Assembly (NCBI GenBank): GCA_002633005.1
Contig: NMRA01000519.1
Span: 202,402 to 229,418, forward strand
Reading direction: 5' to 3'
Origin: Phoronis australis
Taxonomy: Eukaryota; Phoronida; Phoronidae
Length of the DNA stretch: 27,017 bases
Positions 1-13,000 of the stretch are shown here, one piece after another. The translations under genes and the position numbers were made by a program. The notes under the pieces were generated by a model. The model had not been told where the DNA came from, did not search any database, and saw only the letters and a program-made list of their open reading frames with translations. How positions within the stretch are numbered: position 1 is the first letter of the stretch; every line of letters begins with the position of its first letter.

Positions 1-883
1 CAAAGAGACAAGCTGCACCAGTTATGAGACACAATAGGAAACAATGAATGGCAATCATAACGAATGGCAATATGGAAAACAGGAAATAGAACAAGACCTC
101 ATAATACTAGTCCTTCAATTAAAGAAACAGTTCTGAGAGAACAAAGGCTGATAAGCAGCAGCATTCTTGTGTTATTAAAAGAATATCAATATGCAATTTT
201 CACACAAAGATTGCGTCAATACCAATGTCTAGTTATTAGAGTAAAACAATTAGGAGCTTCCATGACTGGGAAAAGGCGCTGATTAATGATTTGGCAATCA
301 GCAGAAAGCTCAAGATTCCTCCATTAAAGCAGGGAAGAACGGATATTTTTGACCCCCTTTTGGATCGCCGCCAACACAACATGGCGCTAGGAGCTCTGCT
401 CTATAAAGATCAGTCGCATGTTTATATCAGAACAAATACACTGCAACTAATGTAAACTAATATGGACCATTTAAGTGTGCACAAGTAAAAATGGAAAGTA
501 ACCTAAGGCAGACTCAGCAATGACTGGGCCTCCAAGTTTCGACAAAAGAGGTCCCTGAAGTTTCAATTACTACATGACCTCAACCACAACAACTTTAATA
601 ATGCTTCACAACACCTTCATACATCTAAACATAGATATTCATAGAACATAAATAACATAACATATTAAGCAGCAACTACATGCCATATTTCATATTCCAC
701 ATGTAAATCGGAGAAAGTCATTTGTTAATGTTAAAATGTACCAGGCACACCTGTTAAACAGAACTTTAACTCATTTGATAAGTCCTTTAAGGGTCTTTCA
801 TCTTCATGCAGAAATATCTCAATACTATTACACAAAATATTGGATGCATAATTTAATCAACGCTGACCACTGTCCTTCGGCTT
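1..883. other. 3' UTR and 3' flank of ATP6V0D1; no gene seen
   Basis: The sequence is AT-rich without splice-supported coding potential. The 72-aa plus-strand frame near its start resembles nothing recognisable. A short ATG frame at 380 (24 codons) is also unremarkable. The 3'UTR probably ends before about 570. Confidence 0.6.
594..599 (-). promoter_or_regulatory. Candidate polyadenylation signal (ATTAAA) of ATP6V0D1
   Basis: On the minus strand ATTAAA lies 285 nt after the stop codon and is followed at once by a GT-rich run (about 593-573), as expected of a downstream element. No AATAAA was seen on the minus strand in 1-883. Another ATTAAA at 857-852 lies only about 27 nt after the stop and seems too close. 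The call is tentative. Confidence 0.3.
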
Positions 884-1045
884 TCAGAATATTGGTATAT
901 AGCTGTCGATCTTAGCCCTATGCCTCTGGGAAACACACTCACTAATCCATATAATGTTTCGACATTCTTGTTCTTTTAGCTTTACATAAGCATAGAAGAC
1001 GCCATATTGGAACTGCTGCATGAAAGCATTGACCATCAATTTCAC
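884..1045 (-). CDS. ATP6V0D1: ATP6V0D1 exon 8 (terminal coding exon)
   Basis: The exon has 162 nt: 53 codons plus TGA at 886-884. The acceptor is TTTTCCAG. It encodes [40 protein letters not shown] and [13 protein letters not shown], matching the family C-terminus to the last residue. The reading frame upstream of 1045 is intronic. Confidence 0.97.
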   Translation of the reverse strand: MKLMVNAFMQQFQYGVFYAYVKLKEQECRNIIWISECVSQRHRAKIDSYIPIF

Positions 1046-4000
1046 CTGGAAAACAATTATATAGAAATAATAAAGAACTGGGAGAGAACAGACGTCTGCT
1101 AAGGCATCACTGTTGTCATTCAGTACCAAATTCCAGCAATGTTGGAATTTTCAAGTCTCACTAACAGCCCCCAAGGTGGAATAATGAACGGTGTCTCAGA
1201 TTCCAGTAATCCAGTAACAGGAACTCAAAACACTGATTGAAGAACTGTTCATTATCCAAGGCTCGTGACTATTGGTTAGATGATCACATTCACATAAAAC
1301 ACAATCTTGCAAAAATAAGATGTTCCACAAAGTATACTAAACCCTGTGTTGGTCCTGTCATCTGCAAATGCACAATTCATACCTCCCGCATGTCCCGTGA
1401 GAAGTAAAAATATTATTCAACTATGACGATTCGCCACCATGTTGCTAAGTGGATCCTCTAGTTCAGTGTTAACGTCTTTCCCCACAGCTGCAGCTGCTTG
1501 CAGATTTAGCAAACTTCCTACCAAGTATTCAAACTTGTTTCGAACTTTGGATGGTTGACAACGGTAAAGGAGCATCCTTTTGTTTCAAATATTTAAGAGA
1601 CCAAAATCGTAATTTATATCTGCTGATAGGCTAATGTTGGGTTTAGTATCTTTCTGAAGCATCATCAGTAAGTATACTAGGACAACCACCTTATACAGCC
1701 AAACACATCATCAAACTAAGGAACTGTAAAACAGTATGAACCACACAGTGAGTCGGTCAATTTAAGCAGCAGTGTTGATGCAACAGTTTAAAAAGTATTG
1801 TACCTCTTGGTCAGCAATAACTCTTTAGGAAGGTCTCATTAGAGAAGGAAGGTCTCATTAGAGAAGGAAGGTCTCATTAGAGTTCATTTACATATTAAGT
1901 AAGAAAAATGAGGAATTGATGCACAGCCAAAAGTAGACGTAGGCCTCACCTTACATGCGACTCATGAATAAGGAAAAGAAAGTTAGGTAACTGTTGAGTT
2001 GAGGAGACAACAAACATCTCTTGTTACTTAAAAGTACTGGAATGCTATTGGTTATGGTCCAAGTTGTGAAAGTTAGAATATTGAACTAGAATACTGTTTT
2101 CTACATGCTGTATGAAACGATGGATGAATTTAATTTCATGTTGTATTTGCCACTTTATGAAAACCTACAGAAAATTTATTTCCATGCAATAGTCAAAACA
2201 TTATATGGATTTTGAGGTGAAAGATGTTTCTGAGAAAATAAAGACACAAAATGGATGTGAGACAACCAAGTCTTCTGGTTGTTTCATGCAATGTGTTATC
2301 TTTGGAGGCAGTATTGTTTGAAGATGTATACACATTGTGTAGAATTATAGCTCTTATATTTAAAGTGGTTCATACCTCCATGAATGGGCCTAGTGCACTC
2401 GCACAAGTCATTGTCACGAAGACTTTTGATCAATCTTTCGATAAAGGCAACATCAGACAGAAGTTGCAAAAAATGTCTAAATGTATTTAAGCTATTTGGA
2501 TGAAGAAGGACATTCACAGCTAAAATTTGACTTCACTAGGTGATCCATTTATTGAGAGAAAAGGGAATTTTACATAATGCATGTGCCAGTGGCAATGTCA
2601 TCATTTACAAGCTTGCTATTTTGATGTAACTAGATGACAGTTTTATCATTTTTGGAGTTTTTAAATTCCTCAAAACTGACCATTCAATGGCTAGTGAACC
2701 TGGGAGCATCACCAAAAGTCATTTGCCAATTTCCACCTTATGACAAAAAATCCTTCGGAGTTTGTCAGAAACTTTACGTTAGTGAAACCAGTGATTGACT
2801 AACTGACTGACGGTTGCAACGAGAAGCAAAAACAAGTATCACATGACAGAGATAATAAATTAGTTATAAATTCTAATGACAGGATCTAATACCCAACATT
2901 TCCAGAAAGTCATTAAGAATTAATGTTTATAAGCTGGCAGCATTAATTAACCAACATGTTCACCAGCAGAGAATACACATGATACACATTGAAGCAATGT
3001 TTTTATTATATTACTAATTAGTATATATTACACAAAGGCTTGTGTACTTTAACTACACAATGCACACTGTTGAGTCAGTGTAATAATAAGAAAAGTAACG
3101 CAGATTGTTGAGATACGCCCATGACTGCAACGCAAATGGGCGTGTTACTACGGGCATTTATTACTATCAAAAAATGACTGTTGGATGGTGTAAAATACGT
3201 CGAATGCATCCGAAAATGGGAAGGAGTCGTCTCTTGAATAGAAAGCCGTTTGCTAAATTTCATGAAAATCAGTCACAGATTACAAATAAAGCAAACGTGA
3301 AAAAAACAAATTGAACATTAGGAGGCTAAGTGGTAGTCCAACCATCTGTTGTTCAATAGTCAAAGCAGTTGCGCCCACCTGGAAATCCAGGTTACTAGTA
3401 GTGTTCTTGTCAGTAAAAATACATCTGCCAATTTTCATAATGATCCTCTGAGTGGTTTGGCGAATGCTAAGGTAAACGACCCAAAAATAATAAAAATGCC
3501 CACTAAGTGGCACACAATACGTGAAATCCATCCCAAAATGAAAAGCTGCTATCACCATCATACCCGAAACTTGTCTGCCAAATTTCATTAAAAACTGCTA
3601 AAGAATTTTAAGATACAGAGGCAAACATAAAAACTAAAATTGCAAATTGGGGGTACAGTGAGAGTCAGAACTGTCCAAAAGATGTAGGCAGTTGTAGTCA
3701 CATTTATAGTTATAACACTTGCAAAATTTCACAAAGATCCTTCAAGGGAGTAAAACTACAAAATTACCACCAGGGAGCACCAGTTTGACAGACCTGTCCA
3801 AAAATCACCATCAGACACAGTCTCCTCATCAAGAAAACATCTGCATAAACTAATGATCCTTTAGTAGGCGGTTAGGTGGATAAAGAAATGGGTACCAAAA
3901 GGCGAACTTCCGGGTAGGTGGTGCAAAAATTCATTGAATCCATACAAAAATGGAAGAGCATCGACTTCATAGAAAACTGTTTGCAAATTTCATGAAAATC

Positions 4001-7000
4001 CATAGATGAACTCTGAAGATACAGATGAGGCAAACATAAAAAATAAAATTGTCACTAGGGGGCACAGTGGTAGTCGGATTGGTCATAAACTGTTGTTAGC
4101 TCCACAGAAACATATCTGCTAAACTTCACAAAGGTCCTGCAAAAGGTTAAGATACAGCCATAGATGCAAGAAAAAATGCCACTAGGGTACGTCAAAGTAG
4201 TCAAACCCATTTGAAAGTCAACCTAAGCAACGGCCTTGTAATCAATAACACATGTGCCAAATCTTCACAATGATCCTTCAACCATTAAGGCAGACAGAGA
4301 GGAGGCCACCAAAAGCGTATTCGAAACTTTTAAAACTCCCCACTAGGCTGCACAAAATACGTCGAACATGTCAGAAAATGAGAAGGCATTGTCGTCTCAT
4401 CAATATAAACGTATTTGCAGAATTTCATGAAAATCTCCCAATGAATGAACAGGAAAGCACAAAAAATTACTACACTAGTCATCACACTGGTCTGAAACTC
4501 ATTAACATCATCTGTTGTCAGCTCCATAGGAACACATAGGCCAAAGTTCTTGTTAAGGAGGTGCAGCTGTGGGCGCAACAAAAAACAAAATCTCACTTGG
4601 AGGTGCCAGAGTAGTCAAACAATGTCAGCTGAAGTTTCCTCATCAGAGACAGACTTGCCAAATTTCAGAATGATCTTTCAAGCGATTGGGCAGAGAGAAC
4701 TAAGGCAGATGACAAAAATGAACTCGAAAACTTTAAAAACGGCCACTAGCAGGCACAGAATTGTCGAAGCTGTCCAAAAATGGAAATGTGTCATCATCTC
4801 CTCAATACAACAACTTGCCAAATTTCATTAAAACCTATCAAAGAATTCAATACAGAAGTAACCATAAAACAAAATTGCCACTTAGATTCAGTAAAAAAAT
4901 TTGTAATCACCTGTCACCAGCTTCATAAAAAATCTTCTAAATATCAAGGGTTTTAGGAGATACAGCAGTGGATGTCAGATACAGAGACGACAGCAATATG
5001 CACCCGCATACATGTATAAATATGTGGGCGCATAAAAATGCCAAAACACAAAACAGGGCTGCGTTCCATAGACCCGAAACATGAAAACGTTAAGCCTTGG
5101 CTGATAGAACGAAAACGGTGAATTGCATCCCACAATTCAACATCCCAATGTCACCAACCAATCACCTTCAGTGGCAGTTATTTTGCTATGATACCACTTG
5201 CAGGGCTACCAACCCATTAAGGATATAATCTGTAATCATCATGTTTACTTAAAAATTCATATTTTGCAAGCAATAAACTCTGTGATTTCCAACATTTTCA
5301 ATAACTTTAAATTTCAATCGCAAAACCATTCGATACACCAAAACAACACATTTCAACTGAATTCAACTAAAAATGCAACGTTACATATTAAAAACTCAGC
5401 TTGTCACTGTCAATGTTTTTCGGTTTTTGCTGTAAGCACGGTTGATTTCTTCCCACACAACCACGGCCTCACAGACACAGATATCTCATAATTCCCAATT
5501 AATGTCAGTGTTGCGGAGTTCTCAATGTTAAAGTGTGTGCGATGGAACGTGGTTACTTACTTTTCCATTTTCTAAATGTAATCTAATTCCTCGGTATACT
5601 TGTCTCCAAAATTTTGCTCTCATTATCTTAATATGATTTCCAAAGCATACAATATCCCGCAACAAATTAAGCGCATTTTTCACAGGTCAGTCCTCCACGA
5701 AGAAACTGCAAATGACCAATCACAAAAGGGAAACATTGCAACCAATCGCATTATGCACTCAGTACTTCGGATACGTCTTAATGAGAGGATGCTGTGATCT
5801 CGATTACTTCCGTCACTTTCCGGTAATTTGTGCCTCGATCTTTGCCAATCTGGCACTTTGAAACACTGATAATTTTACAGATGGTTTTTACTTACAATTT
5901 TTTGATGAGAAAGAAATGCTCAAAATCCACAACATTTGAAAATTCGTACATAGTGATAATTAGTTTCTAAAGTGCATATAGATAAACCCGAACACTTGGT
6001 AGTCCTTTTACTAGCATGGTACATGAACACACTCACAACACTTGGTAGTCCTGTACTAGTATGGTACATGAACACACTCACAACACTTGGTAGTCCTGTA
6101 CTAGTATGGTACGTGAACACACTCACAACACTTGGTAGTCCTGTACTAGTATGGTACATTAACATACTCACAACACTCACTTTACACTTGGTTGATTTTG
6201 CACATTTTTTATGATCTTGCTTTACGCCTACAGAACACACCCCAAATTAAATAACAAACGTGTAAATGATAAAGTTAACTTAGAATGATACACTACCTCA
6301 TGTTCAAAGAACTTGTCTTCTAGTGTTTTGTCACCTGGGTTGGTTCCAGCACCCTCGAATAATAACTTGTACTCCTGAAAATGATAGGCACGAGAGATAA
6401 AGACACGTGGTGTTGACAACAAAAATCATATGCTGCACATTACAAGTGTGTGTCATTATTTCCCTTTAACTAGTTGAGTAATTCCTCCTTGCAAGCAAGT
6501 GAAATTCTATTTAATCAAAATTAAAAAAAAAAAAAAAAATCACAACAATAATAAAGAAGAAAATGTTAGTCTACTATTAGTTTGTACAATGTAACCTCGA
6601 CACAACATTATTTGAAACACGACAATCAGACTACCAAAAACAGAAGAAAAATAACAATTTTAGCTGTTATACTTGTGCAAAATAAGTAAAGTTATCGTAA
6701 ACCAATAGCTAACCTTGAGAAATAAATCTTCACGTGCGAAACAAGAGCAAAACAACAGATTCATTAGACAATCATGCACTCACTTAACATTCGTACACAT
6801 GTACTTTACACTATGAAAGATCTCCAGATGGTAGTGTTCTGGTGTTAGAAAATTGGTTTAGTTGGGAACAGGCAGTTTGGTTCAGAGAACCAGCCATCTT
6901 TCAAGCATATGTTGAACAGTTTTTAACAAAGTAGAATCAAACCACAAAGTCTTTATCAAGACAATACAAGGGAGTGGTCTGTTAAAGACTTAGAAAGTTA

Positions 7001-10000
7001 TAGTTCACAAGAACAGACCAACAAGGCAAGTGGATTATATGTATGAAGTCTTATTTATTTCCTACTTCATGTAAACTTCATGAAGCACTTAAACGAGTAA
7101 ACACTTAAAATGATGGTCCAAAAACCCGTAATATGTTTAGTCATATTGTGCTCATTTCATAAAAAGTGATTTAAGTGAGAAATTTGATTTTACGCCCCAC
7201 ACAACTATTTCTGAAAAATAATTAATTAAACCTGTCATGAGCAAAAGGGCAAAGCCTCAGAAAATAACTGCTACTTACTGAAATAATTACTCTAAGTTAT
7301 TTCTAGAACTTAATGCACTCTCGATTGCTTGGCTAAATCTTATTTTCCAAAATTGCAAAGTGGAAGCGCAAGACCAAATCTCCATCTTAAGTCACTTTTA
7401 TGTAACAGACCCTTAACAGCATGCATTACTGAGTTTACAAGCTGTATTAGTGTGGATTAATGTTGCTATGCATCCACAGAGGGCAGTAAGCTTCCAACGG
7501 TAGTTCTTGTTAAGTTTCCAAGACAAATTAGGGAAAATAACCGGATTATTCTGATGTCCAGAGATGTCTTTAATTTTCCCGCCAGGTAGCATGGAAAGCA
7601 ATGCCTTGCACACTGGATTAAGACAGGGATCACCCTCACTTCAAATAATGGCATTGCGCCTCTGCTTGATCCAGACAGACTCGCTTAGGAAGGTCTTTTT
7701 GTCAGAATTTTATCAGTCAGCAGTCACATACCACACCACCAAGAAGAATCATCCATCATGATCAAAGACAAGGAACCTAAACTACACGGTTAACAGACTC
7801 ATAAACACGGTCACGGACACGTGAACACGACTCAAGGACCTGCAAACACCGTCCACTGACTCACAAACACGGGAACGGACTCACAAAACACGATCCATTC
7901 ACCCAAATACACGGGACACGGATTCACATTCACGAAGAAACACCGTTAATGGACCGCCAAACACGGTTTACGGACAAAATGTAGATGTCAGCTGACCCAG
8001 GAAGCTTATGAGTCCGTGACTCGTGTTTGGCAGTCCGTTAACCGCGTTTCCTCGTGAATATGAGTCCGTGTCCCATGTGTTTGGGTGAATGGATCGTGTT
8101 TTGTGAGTCCGTTCCTGTGTTTGTGAGTCAGTGGACAGTGTTTGCAGGTCACTGAGTCGTGTTCGTGCATCCGTGACCGTGTTTATGAGTCCGTTAACCG
8201 TGTAGTTTAGGTACCTTGACAGAGATGCCTTATGCCACGAAAAGACAACAGGGTGGTCTCTGTCTCAGTCCAATAACCAACCCTTTATTTTTCACGCCAC
8301 CTGGCAAGAAAACCAGCATCTGAGAGAACAATATCAACAACAGGATATCGAAACAATCTGAGGTAATTTCGCATATTAGTAATTTCTTGTGGAAGATTAT
8401 TAACATGAACCATACTTTTGATTACACTCTACCTTCCTAATGAAGTTGTTAACTGATCCTCCAAGGAGATTTGTGACTTTCGTGTAACAAAATACACAAA
8501 TCAAGCTGGTGTACTTTAAGATCTAGTTGCATTGCACTTTCATGGCAATAAGGGCGTTAGACCACAGGCCACGTGATAGAGAAATAATCAATGCCTACAA
8601 CATTAAGTAATCAGCACTTCTCATCATTTTGGACAGAATGAAACACTAAAATTTATAAATAGAACGACTAAATACAACAGAAAGGTAGGTGCATGCAGCA
8701 GACCCAATGTCAGGTATCCAATCCAATAAAAAAGCAGATCAAGAGTTTTTCACAACCGACGAAAGTTCCGAAAAAATGTTTAGTCACCCAAAAATTATAT
8801 TAAAATAATTGACATCACATGTCTAAAATGAATGCGAACAGCTGCTATAGTCAAAACAAAAAGCTAATAAAACTAAATCATTTAGAGTGAGTGCTGACAA
8901 TGGAATAGGCAATAGGAATAAGGACAAAACAAGTCCTACATAAATTATAGACAAACTGAATCCATAAAGTTTAAATATTGAGGGCAGAACCTTTTCAGTT
9001 GTTGAACTTAACTAATATCGCCACAGACCTGAACATACCATGCTACTTTCCTCAGCAGAAACACGTTCCCCTAACCTCAAATTAGCATCATCATACAACT
9101 TGGTGGTTAAAAAGACAGACGCTGCATAACCAGTGGGCAGAGATGACGGCAAAATGCAGCCGCGCAGATGTGAGTAAAGAATGGAACTATGTCACTTGAA
9201 AGCAAAGGTGCTACAGTCATGTGATTTGGCAGCCATTGTAATCTCACTGAGTAGTCACTTGAATCGATGGGAACAATACAAAATGAAGAGACTCGACAGT
9301 CACGTGTTCCATCAACAGGCTAACGTTTTATTTTACTAACAACATGTAAGCCTACAGGCAATAAATTTATGTCAAAATATTCCTAACATCAGAACACCAT
9401 ATCTCAGAAATGCCTGACCAGATTCATAAACAACATTCAGATACTATGCTTTATGTACTTTTAGCAATTTTTGCTTTTAACAAGTTCTGGTTTTGAGGGG
9501 CTACAAAAAATTGTGCTCTTATAATTTCCATGAAAAAACTGTAAAGTTGTGCAAAACGAAAACGAAATATTTTAGGAAACTGTAACGTTATTTCTGAGAT
9601 CTCATCTTGAACATGCATATAATTATGCTTTCATTTAGTTTTTACAGAGTTAAAATCTACAGTTTTGGTATAATGTGCTAAATACACAGGCTTGTCAATA
9701 AGGTCCTACAAGTGAAATATTGTCTCCCCTGTCCAACTTACTGAATAGTACTCAGCCACTGCTTTCACTTGCTCATAGTCATCTGCTCTTCCGAGGGCAG
9801 CCAGTCCATCTGGGTAGAGTTTTCCACAACGAGGGTACAACTTGACGCGGTCATCCTTCGAAAGCTCCGTCCCAAAGGAGTTGATGGTAATGACAAACGC
9901 ACGACGGTCAGCCTCGAACTATGAATGGAAAACAGTGGTTCAATGTGTTGATGAAACTATTATGCATCTCCACAGTTCATATTTAAGTTTGGTCTGCATG

Positions 10001-13000
10001 CCACCTGTTGGCCAGAACACGTGACCTAATAAACATAATTCGGAAGATTTCTGCCCCTACCGAGACTCGAACCTGGAACCAGGGACCTTCTGCTAAGCAT
10101 GCAGACACTCTAGTCCACTGAGCCATCGGGCCCCAGTCAGGGCAGAAACCTTTAAAGAATTACCTGTTCATTAGGTTACAAAATATAGCCAACCATTGGC
10201 ATTCAGACCAAACTTAAAAATGTTTGCAATCTATATTTCCATACCGATTCAAGATTTACATGACTGTTCACATTAAAGTTACTGTAATTTTCAAAACAAA
10301 CTACACACACTTCGACTGAACTTTGCCAGATTCTGCCAAACCTGGATAAAAATCTCGCGACAAAAGAGCAAACTTTTCTCAAGTTCAATGTGATAATATT
10401 GCACCTAAATGCTACTTGTTTTTTGTTTATGTAATGAAATTGCACAGTTGTCGCAATTTTGACAACTTGGATAGAGCAAAACCTGTCAAGATTTTGTCCA
10501 GATTTGAAGCAGATTCTAGCAGAAAACAAATGGGCATTTAGACACAACAGGATAGTGTTTGCCCAAACTTTGTAGAATTTCAAAGTTGTTCTATTTATTT
10601 TAAGAACTGCTGGAGCAATAGCTATGTTGGGTGACATTTTGGATAGCGAGTGCAATTTTCAAGTGGTTTGATTGTTTTCTTATTATGGCACATTTACTGT
10701 TATTACTCCTTTGTGCCTACTCAGCTAACTGCTTTCTCGTATGTGATTTAAGAACATGATTGAGAATAAAATGACCAATGTTTTTTAAAACACAATATTA
10801 TACTAAGTTTCGTCATCAGCACCCAACTAGAAATCTGTTTTAACTCCTTCATGCTCTATAATAAGTTGGTTTTATTACCCCATTTTACCCCAAAACACTA
10901 GAGCCAAAGTGAGTTTATATCAGTTACTCTCCAGTCAGATACCGTACGGAAAAAAATGCATAAGTTGAATTTTCGCCAATAATTTCACCTAAGTTCTACA
11001 CTCTGCCATTCAGATAAGTTGGATTCCCCCTCACTCAAAACGCATAAAATTTCTCGATCTGGTTGGATCCAACTTATGCGCATGTTACTGTACATAGAAC
11101 AGTAAAATATCACCAATTCAGGACACACTATGGTGGACAAGTGAACATTTAATCATTTTTTCATGACAAGATATGCAGCACTTGATGCTTTTCCATGTTC
11201 AAGTTGTGTACCAGACAGTATTTTGAAAAAGTTGTGGGCATTAACACTAATGTTAGAAGCCATTGAAAATGAAAAGTGGGCTATTTTGTAAGCACATTAT
11301 TTTATGTGTTGCAGAAAAAATGGAGCATGCGTATATAAAGTTGATGGATAAAACAAATTTCTGCAAGATACAAACTACTTATGAATCTTAAAGTTCTACA
11401 GATGACGCAGGTCATTCACTTTTCCAACATACAACACAAACAGACAGGTAAACCTAATTATCAAAAGCATTAAAAGATCAATACGAACCATAAAATGTCA
11501 CACTTGACAGATTAGTAATTTATAATACAGCGCTGTTTTGAAAGTGAGCCGTCAATTCCAAGGTACCTCAACTACATGGCTAATGGACAGCAAAACACAG
11601 TGTCGGACCAAAAACACAACTCACCTACCTGCAAACAGCATTCAATGACTCAAATACGTTGGATCAGACTCACAAAAAAGATTCATTCACCCAAAAAACA
11701 CAGCCACGGACTCGTATTCATTCAGATACACGAAACAAGGACTGTCCAACATAGTTTACAAGTAAAATGTACATGTCAGCTTCAACTGCTATGTAATGGG
11801 TGTCAGATTAAATAAAGGTTTGATCATATCTTTGTTTGTAAAGTGATAACATTTATTTACTTTAAACTCATAATTTGTTCTACAATTTATTGGCGTCCAC
11901 CAATTCTCAATAATGACATTGAGAGTACTCAGAGTAGCGACTTCCGTTATCTTGCTTTCTTCTTAAAATGGAATGGATTGTTTGAACTCCCTAAAAACTC
12001 GCTGCATCGCCAATTTCACATATTGGATCTGTTCCAAGAAGGCGTTTTTCAACACCTCAAAATAGAATATAATTCCTGCGTAAAAGACTCAGGTAGTAGT
12101 GTCAGATCGACGCTCACCATTCTGATGTTGATAACTTGTTTACTATTAAGTTAAAGTGCAGGAAAAACATTTGAAATGGGTTATAGCATGACTTGAAATA
12201 TGTGTCTCCTGTGAAAGTTTAGCTCAAATTGTATTTTTGTACTAAAACCACATTTTTAGGCGAAGGTGTTGCCAAATACGAGAAGGTTGATCAATTCCCT
12301 TTCTGCGTAGTAATAATCACTATTTCACACTACTTACCTGGAAGCTAATCAGTCTGTGACCGTGTACTTGGCATGCTTTATCAAAGTGAACAGTGTTTGG
12401 CAGTCTGTATGATTTGTTTCTAAGTGGACGTGAGTCTGCGGCTGTGTTTTTTGGGTGAATGAGTCTGAGCCCATGTACTTGAGTCAGTGAATGGCACTTG
12501 CAGGTACGTGAGTCATGTACCTTCTTCTGACACAGTGTTTTTGCAGTCTAGTAGTCACAGAGTTTAGGTACCTCGAATTCTGCTCAAAACATTTTTCTTG
12601 TCAAAGAAAATCAATTTATTTTAGTGAAGTGTTCAACATAGTGGAGGATTGGAAGTTTAATTTGTACATTAAATTTCTCAAGAAAATATAAAATATTTTT
12701 TTCATTGCCACCATGTTAAGGTATCTACAGTCGCCAATATACATAACATTTGGAAACAGTTTGACCACCTACAGCAAAATGAATAACTGGGAAATGAAAA
12801 TTGTCAATGAACGGGCAGGCACTTAAAACAATTACTTTTGTTCATGCTTGGATAGCCTAGATCAGTAAAATATTTAGCAATTATGAAATGGAAATGAACA
12901 CAACCATGAGACTGGGAACCATAGCTTAGACTTGTGGTACAGTTTCTTTGTAGTTGAGTGATAAATCTAATCTGAACTTGTACTTAGTGTATATTTCATA

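Larger units (their letters stand above)
1046..6296 (-). other. Intron 7 (5.25 kb)
   Basis: The intron lies between exons 7 and 8 and carries a 19-bp tandem repeat, the long degenerate repeat array at 3085-4960 and a 45-bp tandem repeat. The stretches 1046-1827, 1883-3080 and 4960-5990 are AT-rich with scattered short open frames and no recognisable gene. Confidence 0.9.
6375..9741 (-). other. Intron 6 (3.4 kb)
   Basis: The intron contains a 17-A homopolymer (6523-6539), a fragment resembling the MITE right end (7361-7412) and the foldback element at 7769-8218. The remainder, including 8219-9741, is AT-rich and shows nothing recognisable. Confidence 0.9.

Noticed and set aside
4550-4831. Repeating AKFHEN-like peptides in several frames between 3105 and 4831
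   Set aside because: They are translation of the degenerate repeat array. Frames are short and not continuous from unit to unit.
5920-6240. 106-codon minus-strand frame with internal peptide repeats
   Set aside because: It is produced by the 45-bp tandem repeat, whose length is a multiple of three. It has no signal of a real protein.
7769-8218. CRISPR-like or satellite array reading of the ACACGG/GACTCA subrepeats
   Set aside because: Subrepeats vary in length and sequence and are mirrored by the opposite arm. The window is an animal genome.
10052-10132. Functional tRNA-Ser gene
   Set aside because: It has acceptor and T-stem mismatches, a duplicated B-box segment in place of a class II variable arm, and sits inside inverted repeats.
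10203-10655. 150-codon minus-strand open frame
   Set aside because: It has no recognisable domain, is rich in residues expected from AT-rich DNA, lies in intron 5 and overlaps a weak inverted repeat and the end of the tRNA-like element.
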